NCBI GenBank assembly: GCA_023415815.1
Contig: JAEZJL010000004.1
Location: 1-33,689 of the forward strand
DNA length: 33,689 bases
Source: Bacillota bacterium
GTDB lineage: Bacteria; Bacillota; Clostridia; Acetivibrionales; DTU013
Direction of reading: 5' to 3'
Shown: positions 8,657 to 16,126 of the stretch, piece after piece
Position numbering within the stretch: position 1 is the first letter of the stretch
Layout: each line of letters begins with the position of its first letter
Made by a program: the position numbers and the translations under genes
The notes under the pieces: model-generated
The model's input: the letters and a program-made list of their open reading frames with translations, nothing else
What the model was told of the DNA's origin: nothing
Databases searched by the model: none

Positions 8657-9225
8657 CAAAGGTTTTGGTGGCGGACGATACTAAAAATATAAGGACTCTG
8701 CTTATGAAATGCCTCCAGCTGGAGGGCTACGAGGTCGAAACCGCAAACGACGGGAGGGAGGCGCTCGACGCCCTGCTGAACAGAGCCTTCGGCCTGGCCT
8801 TCCTGGATATTAAAATGCCGCTGCTGAGCGGCACGGAAGTTTTGAAGAAGGTCCGCGAGGCGGGAGTGGGTACGGCCGTTATAATCATCACGGCCTACGC
8901 CACGGTCAAAAACGCCGTGGAATGCACTCAGCTGGGCGCCGTAGCCTATCTGCAGAAGCCTTTTACCGCGGACAAGGTCAGGAATGTGCTTGCAGAGCTG
9001 CAGAGCACAAGGCCGGCAATATTCGGAAGCGGCGATACGGACAGCGCAGCGGACAGGTGTATAAGGGAGGGCAATCTCGCAGAGGCCCTGTGCCTGCTTA
9101 AAAAGGAATTGTCCGTGAGGCCCCTGGATGCCCACACCTATATGCTGCTGTCACAGGTCAGCGAGAAGCTTGGCTTGTCCGCGGACGCGGAAAAGTACAT
9201 GAGGCTTTACAACAGCATCATTTAA
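8653..9225 (+). CDS. Response regulator with C-terminal TPR-like tail, no DNA-binding domain
   Basis: A 190-residue partner of the upstream kinase, overlapping it by 4 bp (ATGA). Residues 1-115 form an intact receiver: acidic pair Asp8/Asp9, phosphoacceptor Asp52 in AFLDIKMP, Thr80 and Lys102. After a linker, residues ~128-190 form antiparallel helices with TPR-like spacing (CIREGNLAEALCLLKKELSVRPLDAHTYMLLSQVSEKLG, written in parts: the first helix carries NLAEALCLLKKE, the second DAHTYMLLSQVSEKLG). No winged helix, LuxR, AraC or enzymatic output domain is seen. It probably acts through protein-protein contact, either with another regulator or with a membrane target. The frame ends cleanly with a stop and shows no sign of truncation. 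Confidence 0.9.
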   Translation: MTKVLVADDTKNIRTLLMKCLQLEGYEVETANDGREALDALLNRAFGLAFLDIKMPLLSGTEVLKKVREAGVGTAVIIITAYATVKNAVECTQLGAVAYLQKPFTADKVRNVLAELQSTRPAIFGSGDTDSAADRCIREGNLAEALCLLKKELSVRPLDAHTYMLLSQVSEKLGLSADAEKYMRLYNSII

Positions 9226-9256
9226 AGACGCGGCAAGGCCGGAACAAACCAAAATA

Positions 9257-9306
9257 AAACAAGGAATGACAACGTAGTCTTGTTTCAAATCCGCAAAGGT
9301 GGATTT
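9257..9306 (+). other. Two small stem-loops after the response regulator gene
   Basis: AAACAAG (9257-9263) pairs with CTTGTTT (9279-9285), and AAATCC (9287-9292) with GGATTT (9301-9306). No clear T-run follows, so this is at best a weak terminator between the kinase operon and chbP. Confidence 0.3.
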
Positions 9307-9348
9307 ATAATTAGGCTTGACAGTACCGCCGGGTTTTTTTGCCTTAAA

Positions 9349-9388
9349 CCGGGCTCGATGTCCGGCCCGGCGCCAAGCGGTTTTATAC
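9349..9388 (+). promoter_or_regulatory. Upstream region of chbP: GC-rich inverted repeat and possible -10
   Basis: CCGGGC (9349-9354) and GCCCGG (9365-9370) form a perfect inverted repeat with a 10-nt loop. TATACT (9383-9388) is a plausible -10 about 28 bp before the chbP ATG, but no matching -35 exists at 17 nt. That pattern would fit a promoter needing an activator, such as the AraC-type YesN of this island. A TTGACA at 9316-9321 has no -10 at a workable distance. Confidence 0.35.
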
Positions 9389-9415
9389 TGGAAAAGTATG
9401 AAAAGGAGCGAGATT

Positions 9416-11815
9416 ATGAAGTATGGTTATTTTGATAACGACAGCAGGGAATATGTCATTGAACGTCCCGACGCGCCTGTATCCTGGACCAACTATCTCG
9501 GTGTGAGGGATATGTGCACCGTCCTATCGCACAATGCCGGCGGCTACTCTTTCTACAAAAGCTCGCAGTATCACAGGATCACCCGCTTCCGCCAGAACGG
9601 AGTCCCGCTTGACAGGCCGGGCCACTACGTATACCTGCGGGACGACGACACGGGCGAATACTGGTCCGTATCCTGGCAGCCGGTAGGCAAGGACCTGGAT
9701 AAGGCGGAGTATGAATGCAGGCATGGCCTCTCCTATTCCAGATTCCTCTGCAATTACAATGAAATCAACGCTCAGCAGCTCTTATTCATACCTCTGGAGG
9801 AAGACACCGAGCTGTGGGACGTCAGGCTTAAGAACGACAGCCCGAGAGCCCGCAGGCTTAGCGTATTCTCCTATGTGGAATTTTCCTTCCAGCACATTGA
9901 CATAGACAACCAGAATCTCCAGATGAGCTTGTACTCGAGCGGCTCGAGCTATGCCGGCGGCGTTATAGAATTCGACCTCTTTTACGATCCGGAGAGCTTT
10001 CACTACTTTGCCTCGAGCTTTGAGCCGGACAGCTACGACTGCGTGCGGGATGCGTTTCTGGGAAATTACCGGACCGAGACCAATCCCGTGGCCGTTGAAA
10101 GAGGCGAATGCGGCAACACCACGGAGCTCGGGGGAAACCACTGCGCTTCGCTGCATAAACGGCTCACCCTGGCTCCGGGGCAGGAGATCAGGCTCATATT
10201 CATGCTGGGGGTGGGGAGAAGGTCTGAGGGAGCGGCCATAAAAAATAAATATTCCGACCTCTCAAATGTAGACACAGCCTTCAAAGCGCTCAAGGAATAC
10301 TGGAACGTAAAATTCGAGGCATTCCAGTGCAGGACTCCTCACAAGGGCATGGACACGATGATAAATACATGGACGCTCTACCAGGCAGAGACAAACGTGG
10401 TATGGTCCCGCTTTGCCTCCTTCATAGAGGTGGGAGGCCGCACCGGACTGGGCTACCGGGACACGGCGCAGGACGTCATGTGCATCCCGCATACGAATCC
10501 CGGAAAAACCAAGCAGCGCATCATCGAGCTCCTGCGCGGACAGACGAATATGGGATACGGGCTGCATCTTTTCGACCCGGAGTGGTTCAACCCCGACAGG
10601 GAGGCCAAACCGCCTTTTAAATCGCCCACCGTCATACCCACGCCCAATATGGCCGACGTTATCCACGGCCTGAAGGACACATGCTCTGACGATGCGCTCT
10701 GGCTGGTTTCCTCCATCTGTGAATACGTAAAGGAGACGGGGGACGCCGCATTTTTCGACCAGATGGTCTCCTTTGCCGACGGCGGAGAGGCTTCGGTCTA
10801 CGAGCATATGAAGCGTATCCTTGATTTCTCAGCGGAGCAGGTCGGAGCTACCGGCATCTGCAAGGGCCTCAGGGCAGACTGGAACGACTGTCTGAACCTG
10901 GGCGGAGGGGAGAGCGCCCTGGTTTCCTTCCTGCATTACTGGGCGCTGCAGGAATTCCTGGAGGCCGCGCGTTTCCTCGGCAGGACGGCTGATTATGACA
11001 GATATGAAGCCGTAGCGGCCGAAGTGAGGAGGGCTTGCGAAGACAATCTCTGGGACGGCGGCTGGTACATAAGGGGAATTACTGCGAAAGGGGCCAGGAT
11101 AGGCACCAGCAATGACGAAGAGGGCAGGGTGCATCTGGAATCCAATACATGGGCCGTGGTATCGGGCGCTGCGTCGGAAGAGCGCGGCAAAAAGTGTATG
11201 GACGCCGTAAACGATCATCTCTATTCGGAATACGGGCTGCACCTGGTCTGGCCGTCTTTTTCGAGGCCGAACGACGATATCGGTTTTGTGACGAGGGTTT
11301 ACAGAGGCATCAAGGAAAACGGGGCCATCTTCAGCCATCCGAATCCCTGGGCATGGGTGGCGGAGTGCAAGCTGGGCCGGGGCGAAAGGGCGATGAAATA
11401 TTACGACGCGCTTCTGCCGTATAACCAGAACGATAAAATAGAAATCCGTCAGGCCGAGCCCTATTCCTACTGCCAGTTTATCATGGGCAGGGATCATACG
11501 GCCTTCGGGCGGGCAAGGCATCCGTGGCTGACGGGAAGCGCCGGATGGGCGTATGCCGCTGCAACCAGATGGATGCTGGGCGTCCGCCTGAGCTTTGACG
11601 GCCTCGTCGTTGACCCGTGCATTCCGGGGGACTGGAAGGAGTTTGAGATAACGCGCAAATGGAGGGGCGCGCAGTTCGAAATCAGCGTATCAAATCCCGA
11701 AGGCGTGCAAAAAGGCGTCAAATCAATCACACTGAACGGAGAGGCCGTACAGGGCGCGATTCCTCCGCAGCCTGCCGGCTCTGTGAACAAGGTGGACGTA
11801 ATCATGGGCGCCTGA
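9416..11815 (+). CDS. chbP: N,N'-diacetylchitobiose phosphorylase (GH94)
   Basis: A 799-residue glycoside phosphorylase. Family GH94 enzymes split beta-1,4 disaccharides with phosphate; this one should convert (GlcNAc)2 and Pi to GlcNAc-1-phosphate and GlcNAc in the cytoplasm. It matches remembered Vibrio diacetylchitobiose phosphorylase far better than cellobiose phosphorylase: MKYGYFDNDSREYVI at the start, RPGHYVYLRDDD, WSRFASFIEVGGRTGLGYRD (327-349 region), KSPTVIPTP (402-410) and SHPNPWAWVAE. The general acid is probably Asp491 in GLRADWNDCLN. Length matches the ~800-residue family norm and there is no signal peptide. The start is the ATG at 9416, which has AAAAGGAG 7 bp upstream; the open frame extends 33 codons further but has no ribosome site and does not resemble the family. 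It is convergent with a sugar ABC transporter. Specificity for another GlcNAc disaccharide cannot be excluded. Confidence 0.92.
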   Translation: MKYGYFDNDSREYVIERPDAPVSWTNYLGVRDMCTVLSHNAGGYSFYKSSQYHRITRFRQNGVPLDRPGHYVYLRDDDTGEYWSVSWQPVGKDLDKAEYECRHGLSYSRFLCNYNEINAQQLLFIPLEEDTELWDVRLKNDSPRARRLSVFSYVEFSFQHIDIDNQNLQMSLYSSGSSYAGGVIEFDLFYDPESFHYFASSFEPDSYDCVRDAFLGNYRTETNPVAVERGECGNTTELGGNHCASLHKRLTLAPGQEIRLIFMLGVGRRSEGAAIKNKYSDLSNVDTAFKALKEYWNVKFEAFQCRTPHKGMDTMINTWTLYQAETNVVWSRFASFIEVGGRTGLGYRDTAQDVMCIPHTNPGKTKQRIIELLRGQTNMGYGLHLFDPEWFNPDREAKPPFKSPTVIPTPNMADVIHGLKDTCSDDALWLVSSICEYVKETGDAAFFDQMVSFADGGEASVYEHMKRILDFSAEQVGATGICKGLRADWNDCLNLGGGESALVSFLHYWALQEFLEAARFLGRTADYDRYEAVAAEVRRACEDNLWDGGWYIRGITAKGARIGTSNDEEGRVHLESNTWAVVSGAASEERGKKCMDAVNDHLYSEYGLHLVWPSFSRPNDDIGFVTRVYRGIKENGAIFSHPNPWAWVAECKLGRGERAMKYYDALLPYNQNDKIEIRQAEPYSYCQFIMGRDHTAFGRARHPWLTGSAGWAYAAATRWMLGVRLSFDGLVVDPCIPGDWKEFEITRKWRGAQFEISVSNPEGVQKGVKSITLNGEAVQGAIPPQPAGSVNKVDVIMGA

Positions 11816-11853
11816 CCGGCAATTAAATAAAAATCCGTTTGCATACATTAAAG

Positions 11854-11888
11854 AGGAGCTGCCTTTAAATAATTTTGGGGCGGCTCCT
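11854..11888 (+). other. Stem-loop downstream of chbP
   Basis: AGGAGCTGCC (11854-11863) pairs with GGCGGCTCCT (11879-11888), 10 bp with one G-U pair and a 15-nt loop, 38 bp after the chbP stop. No T-run follows, so it may protect the 3' end rather than terminate. Confidence 0.45.
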
Positions 11889-12031
11889 GTCCGTTAACGC
11901 TATTTTCTAGTTCAGCCCGTCTTGGACTTAAGTAACGATACATAATTATTATATAATTCAATCTTAGTACGATAACTGATTGCATAATCTAAAGGAGTTT
12001 TTATCGTTTTATTTTTACCTATGGCGTGGTA

Positions 12032-12065
12032 AAAAACAAGGATGAAAATAATCACCCCTGTTTTT
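12032..12065 (+). terminator. Probable terminator of chbP
   Basis: Arms 12032-12045 and 12052-12065 pair in 12 of 14 positions around a 6-nt loop and end in five T. The A-run on the left arm lets it also work for the opposite strand. Confidence 0.55.
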
Positions 12066-12103
12066 CACGATGAAGCTTTCCCGCTATCGGCGTTATGCCG
12101 GAC

Positions 12104-12134
12104 AAAAAAATGAGTCCGGCTTGATGCCGGACTC
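12104..12134 (-). terminator. Intrinsic terminator of the ABC transporter operon
   Basis: A perfect 9-bp inverted repeat, GAGTCCGGC (12112-12120) and GCCGGACTC (12126-12134), loop TTGAT, followed on the minus strand by a seven-T run (complement of 12104-12110). It is 50 bp past the solute-binding protein stop. Confidence 0.88.
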
Positions 12135-12183
12135 AGCAATTTCAGATGATATTTTTGCACTGCGAAATTCTTTTATGGTGTAA

Positions 12184-13791
12184 TTATTTTTTAGCGGCCA
12201 GGAAAGCCTGCGCCTGCTTGTTGGCTTCTGCGACAACCTTGTCGATGCCGTTTGCCTTCAGCTTGTTGATGAATTCAGGAAGCTTGACAGCCGGGTCAAC
12301 GGTACCCGCGTTGAGAGCGTCTCTGTATTCGGTCACAATATTTCCGAGCGATGCGACTTCATTTCTGACAGGCTCCTGGTCGAAAGCCCAACCAAGGATC
12401 GGCACAGGTTTTGCTTCGTTGTTGAATTTATCAAACAATTCCCACAGGTTGGCAGGCTCGTTTGACATAACCGGGAGATTTGCAAGCTTGCCCATACCGG
12501 CTCTCCACGGATTATATGTTGCTCTCTTGTCAGTATCAAATGTAACGCGGCCGTCGCTTTCCTTGGTGTAATGAACACCCTCAAGACCGTACTCAAGCAG
12601 AGTGAATAAGGTGGAATCGGTGTTCACGAGGTTTAAGAACAGCAGGGCGCGGCCGGGATCCTTGGAAGCCGTGGAAATCGCCTGCATAGCGCCGCGGGCA
12701 GAGGTGGTTGAAATAATACCGGTCTGCGAGGGCTTGAAAACAACGTCTATTTTACGCAATGGGCTTACCTGGAATTCATAGCCGGGAGAATAGGACTGCG
12801 TGCCGATGGCATACAGTGCGGCATCCTGAGCTGCCGAGCGGGCGGTATTCATGGTCTGGGCATTTCCCATTTCGGGGCTGATATAGCCCTTCTGATAATA
12901 CTCGCGCATCTTCTCAACAAATTTCTTATATCCGGGGGTCTCATATCTGCTCTTGATTTCTGTACCAGACTTGGTCGGGTCCACGCCGTCAAACTCGTAG
13001 GTAAGCAGAGAATTGCCGTCGATCATGTCGTTGCTGTTTACCATTCTCTCCATAACCGCCGGTTCGGGGTTGAGAGGATAGAAATTCTTGCCTTCGCCCT
13101 GCTTTATCTTTTCGAGCATAGGACCGAATTCATAAAAGTCTTTGATATCATCAGGGGTATAGCCATACTTCTTAAGCATATTGGTATTGAGGTCCCAGGT
13201 ATTCTGCTGAGCGATTTCCTTATAGGTCGGTACAGCGTAAATACCCATTCCGTCGGCGCCCTCGGTCATGGCTGCATCGGCAAGCACCGGATGGAGCGAG
13301 CTGAAGAGGTTGGGAGCGTACTTCTGAAGAAGATTGTCGTCCGGGTTGTCAAGACGTACGAAAGCACCCTTCTTTGCCATGGCGGAATATTCGTCGTTGG
13401 GAGTCCAGGAAGAAGTGAAATAGATATCGATGGCATCCCCGCCGTTAATGGCGAGCTGGACTCTTTCGTCAAAGTTTGCCCACGAGCACCAGATCATTTC
13501 CAGCTTGACATTGATCTTTTCTTTCAGGTAGGCATTGACTTTTTCCATGACTGCCTTGTCATCGGTTACGGTGCTGCCATGATACATCCACTTCAGGGCA
13601 ACTTCATTGGAGATGTCGGGTCCGGCGCTTGCGGCCGGAGCGCTGCTTTCCGCCGCGCTGGCGTTATCCGCTGGTTTGTCGGCGGCAGCCGGAGTGTCGG
13701 TATTTTGCGTGGCGCTCCCGCAGCCAGCCAGTACTGTGAACAGCATGAATACAGCCATGGCAAGAACTAGGACCTTTTTCATTTTTCTCAT
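12184..13791 (-). CDS. ABC transporter sugar-binding lipoprotein (LplA-like, DUF3502)
   Basis: A 535-residue extracellular solute-binding protein anchored as a lipoprotein: hydrophobic signal peptide with lipobox LAGC, lipidated Cys24, then an Ala/Ser/Pro-rich linker to about residue 58. The C-terminal part (about 395-530) looks like DUF3502, with motifs such as PILGWAFDQEPVRNE, NIVTEYRDALNAGTVDP and FINKLKANGIDKV. DUF3502 binding proteins accompany LplB/LplC-type permeases, as here: the two permease genes lie directly upstream on the same strand, with a 125-bp gap. The ATG at 13791 has AAGGAGGG 7 bp upstream; a second Met three codons in is less well placed. No ATPase gene is present, so a shared MsmX-type ATPase is expected. 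Convergence with chbP suggests a GlcNAc-containing oligosaccharide as ligand, which is inference. Confidence 0.93.
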   Translation of the reverse strand: MRKMKKVLVLAMAVFMLFTVLAGCGSATQNTDTPAAADKPADNASAAESSAPAASAGPDISNEVALKWMYHGSTVTDDKAVMEKVNAYLKEKINVKLEMIWCSWANFDERVQLAINGGDAIDIYFTSSWTPNDEYSAMAKKGAFVRLDNPDDNLLQKYAPNLFSSLHPVLADAAMTEGADGMGIYAVPTYKEIAQQNTWDLNTNMLKKYGYTPDDIKDFYEFGPMLEKIKQGEGKNFYPLNPEPAVMERMVNSNDMIDGNSLLTYEFDGVDPTKSGTEIKSRYETPGYKKFVEKMREYYQKGYISPEMGNAQTMNTARSAAQDAALYAIGTQSYSPGYEFQVSPLRKIDVVFKPSQTGIISTTSARGAMQAISTASKDPGRALLFLNLVNTDSTLFTLLEYGLEGVHYTKESDGRVTFDTDKRATYNPWRAGMGKLANLPVMSNEPANLWELFDKFNNEAKPVPILGWAFDQEPVRNEVASLGNIVTEYRDALNAGTVDPAVKLPEFINKLKANGIDKVVAEANKQAQAFLAAKK

Positions 13792-13815
13792 AGATTTTCC
13801 CTCCTTATTTTTTTG

Positions 13816-13877
13816 GCGGTATTTTACCGCAATTGTTGGACATGTAAGCTAAGGAACCGCATAATCCGGCGGATTCC
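13816..13877 (-). other. Intercistronic stem-loops between permease and binding-protein genes
   Basis: Two hairpins: GCGGTA (13816-13821) with TACCGC (13825-13830), and GGAACCGC (13853-13860) with GCGG-A-TTCC (13869-13877, one bulge). Neither has a T-run on the minus strand. Hairpins between transporter cistrons often set different mRNA stability, which would let the binding protein be made in excess. The 9-mer CCGGAGCAT is also repeated nearby (13882-13890 and 13895-13903). Confidence 0.5.
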
Positions 13878-13916
13878 TGAACCGGAGCATTGCCCCGGAG
13901 CATACCGGTAACAGGC

Positions 13917-14849
13917 TTAACCTTTAACAGCGCCGATGGTGAGACCGGAGATGATGTAGCGCTGGAAGAAAGGATAAGCGAAAGCAATGGGGATCACGAT
14001 AATCACTACCAATGCCATGCGCAGGCTCTCCTTGGGAAGATTGGCCGCAATCCAGGCGGCCTCCGCCCCGAGCTTTGAGCTGTTGTTGGCCAGAAAATCG
14101 ACCTGCTGCTGCATTTGAATGAGCAGATACTGCAGCGGGATGTATTTCGGTTTGGTAATATACAGAAGGGAAACAAACCACTCGTTCCAATAGGCCAGCA
14201 TGTTCAGCAGGCTGATGGTGGCAATGCCGGGCAGCGAGATCGGGACGATGATCTGGAACAGCGTGCGGTATTCCCCGCTGCCGTCAATGGAGGCTGATTC
14301 AATAATGGCTTCCGGCACCGAGCCCTGGAAGAAGGTGCGCAGGATGATGAAATTAAAAGGATTGACCAGCAGCGGTATGATCAGAGCCGAATAGTTATTG
14401 TAAAAGCCCAGCATGTTTTTGCAAATCATATAGGTGGGGGCCAGTCCGCCGCCGAACACCATGGTGATAAAGCTGAAAACCGTGAAGAACCGGCGGTACT
14501 TAAAATCCCTGCGGAACAGGGCATAGGAATACATGATGCAAACCAGTACGCTGAACACCGTGCCGACCACGGAAGTAAAAATGCTGTTGAAAAAGGAACG
14601 CCAGAGCTGGTCGCCCATATCTATTACAAATTGGTAAGCATCCAGCGACAGCAAATTCGGCACAAAAGAGTAGCCAAGCTCACGGATGCTCGATTCAGCG
14701 GAAAACGAGATAATGATGACAAAAATATAAGGTACCACGCACAGCAGGGTGAAGAGACCGATAATGATATTGATGATAACTTCCCCGGGTATGCTCACGG
14801 AGCCCAGACGGGAAACGCGCCTTGATTTTACGGCATAAACCTTGTCCAT
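13917..14849 (-). CDS. Carbohydrate ABC transporter permease (LplC/YtcP-like)
   Basis: A 310-residue inner-membrane permease of the MalG/UgpE (COG0395) type with about six membrane helices. The cytoplasmic EAA loop that contacts the ATPase is at about residues 185-205 (EAIIESASIDGSGEYRTLFQ, then IIVPISLPG). The long periplasmic segment and the C-terminus YIISGLTIGAVKG are typical of the LplC/YtcP branch. It starts 11 bp after the upstream permease gene, and its AGGAGGG site overlaps that gene's stop codon, so the two are translationally coupled. With the upstream permease it should form the heterodimeric channel for the sugar captured by the DUF3502 lipoprotein. Confidence 0.95.
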   Translation of the reverse strand: MDKVYAVKSRRVSRLGSVSIPGEVIINIIIGLFTLLCVVPYIFVIIISFSAESSIRELGYSFVPNLLSLDAYQFVIDMGDQLWRSFFNSIFTSVVGTVFSVLVCIMYSYALFRRDFKYRRFFTVFSFITMVFGGGLAPTYMICKNMLGFYNNYSALIIPLLVNPFNFIILRTFFQGSVPEAIIESASIDGSGEYRTLFQIIVPISLPGIATISLLNMLAYWNEWFVSLLYITKPKYIPLQYLLIQMQQQVDFLANNSSKLGAEAAWIAANLPKESLRMALVVIIVIPIAFAYPFFQRYIISGLTIGAVKG

Positions 14850-14860
14850 TGTTTTCCCTC

Positions 14861-15823
14861 CTAAAACATGCTGCTCTCAGGATCGACTTTCCTGACGATT
14901 GTGTTGGCGAGCATGATGCAGACGAAGCCCACCAGGTTTTGCAACAGACCCGCCGCCGAGCTCATACCGATATCGCCCGTATTCATAAGCGCTCTGTATA
15001 CATAAGTATCAACAACCTGCGTTGCCGGGAAAAGCGGTCCCGAATTCAGCGGCACCTGATAGAACAGTCCGAAATCCGCATTGAAAATTCGTCCCACGTT
15101 CAATATAAAAAGTATAATAATGATGGCCCTCAGATGCGGCAGGGTCACGTATTGTACCTCCTGCCATTTGCTGACGCCGTCGATGCGCGCGGCTTCGTAC
15201 ATGGTGGAATCGATGCCGGATATGGCGGCAAGATACAGAATACAGGAATAGCCGATATTCTTCCACAGGAACGAAATGGTGAGAATGTAAGGCCAGGCCC
15301 CCGAGTCGCTGTACCACTGGGTGGGAGCAATGCCCGCATTCTCCTGCAGATGTGTAATAAGACCTCTTTCGGGGCTAAGGAAGGAGAATACGAAATAGCT
15401 TACGACAACCCAGCTGATAAAGTACGGGAAAAACATCAGCGTCTGGTATGTCTTAGCCACAGCTTTACTGGTGATTTCATTGAGCATGATGGCGAACGCA
15501 ACGGCAATCACAATACCTAAAATAATCCACAGGGCGTTGTACCCGATCGTGTTGCGGATCATTACCCAGGAGTCTGTGGTAGTGAACAGGAACTTGAAAT
15601 TGTCAAAGCCCACCCACTTGCTGTGAATAATATTATTGATCAGAGAGGGCGATTTGGTATAGATCCTGTAGTTCTTGAAAGACAGAACGATGCCGAACAT
15701 GGGCAGATAACGCAGCAGAAACAACCAGATTGCCCCGGGGAGGACCATCGTTGTGAGCATCAGTGTCTTTTTAGCGTTTTTATTACTGAACATCAGACTT
15801 CCGGGGGATAGTGATTTAGCCAT
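14861..15823 (-). CDS. Carbohydrate ABC transporter permease (LplB/YteP-like)
   Basis: A 320-residue permease of the MalF/UgpA (COG1175, LplB) type, first gene of the three-gene transporter operon. About six membrane helices are seen, and the EAA loop reads EAARIDGVSKWQEVQYVTLP. The start is the ATG at 15823, which has GGAGG 7 bp upstream. The frame stays open for 61 more codons upstream, but that stretch is AT-rich, lacks a ribosome site and does not resemble the family. Order on the transcript is this gene, LplC-like permease, binding protein. A TATAAT without a good -35 and a perfect inverted repeat precede it, as expected for an activator-dependent promoter. Confidence 0.94.
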   Translation of the reverse strand: MAKSLSPGSLMFSNKNAKKTLMLTTMVLPGAIWLFLLRYLPMFGIVLSFKNYRIYTKSPSLINNIIHSKWVGFDNFKFLFTTTDSWVMIRNTIGYNALWIILGIVIAVAFAIMLNEITSKAVAKTYQTLMFFPYFISWVVVSYFVFSFLSPERGLITHLQENAGIAPTQWYSDSGAWPYILTISFLWKNIGYSCILYLAAISGIDSTMYEAARIDGVSKWQEVQYVTLPHLRAIIIILFILNVGRIFNADFGLFYQVPLNSGPLFPATQVVDTYVYRALMNTGDIGMSSAAGLLQNLVGFVCIMLANTIVRKVDPESSMF

Positions 15824-16126
15824 GTCAAACCTCCAGAATACATTGGTATAGAAAGCTATACCTCTATACATAAATTTAAAGGTAACCCGGATTTCAATTG
15901 TCATTATATATTTGTTCCAAAAAAAATTCGATGAGTTGTTCTTGCCTTTTCTTGTTTGATTTTGGCATATTGGATTTAACAAAAACAAGTAAGCAATATA
16001 GGACAATTAATGCCAAAGTTGACCCGTTTTATTCGTCGTTCCCTGCCCATATAATTGTATTCATACGAAGAATATGCCCGCGATTTGGGTTTTCCGTAAA
16101 AATACTGAGTTTGAGGTGGGATGATC
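15824..16126. other. Divergent control region between transporter operon and phosphohexomutase
   Basis: A 303-bp AT-rich gap without a gene. It holds a minus-strand TATAAT at 15903-15908 with no good -35, a plus-strand TATAAT at 16050-16055 with no good -35, and the inverted repeat listed separately. Weak -35 boxes on both sides would suit activation by the YesN-type regulator encoded 1.4 kb away. Confidence 0.5.
15845..15862. promoter_or_regulatory. Perfect inverted repeat, possible operator or leader hairpin
   Basis: GGTATAG (15845-15851), AAAG, CTATACC (15856-15862), followed by a partial third copy TCTATAC at 15863-15869. It lies between the putative -10 and the start of the LplB-like gene, so it could be an operator or an RNA hairpin. 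Confidence 0.5.

Larger units (their letters stand above)
11816..12183. other. Non-coding gap between chbP and the solute-binding protein gene
   Basis: This 368-bp convergent gap holds three stem-loops (listed separately) and AT-rich sequence at 11930-12000 with a TATAAT but no good -35. AAGGAG at 11992-11997 is not followed by a usable start codon. I see no gene here. Confidence 0.6.

Noticed and set aside
9317..9415. N-terminal extension of chbP from a TTG codon
   Set aside because: No ribosome site precedes it, it does not resemble family N-termini, and the ATG at 9416 has an AAAAGGAG at ideal spacing.
9416..11815. Calling the GH94 enzyme cellobiose phosphorylase
   Set aside because: The N-terminus and the central WSRFASFIEVGGRTG and KSPTVIPTP segments match diacetylchitobiose phosphorylase rather than the clostridial cellobiose enzyme.
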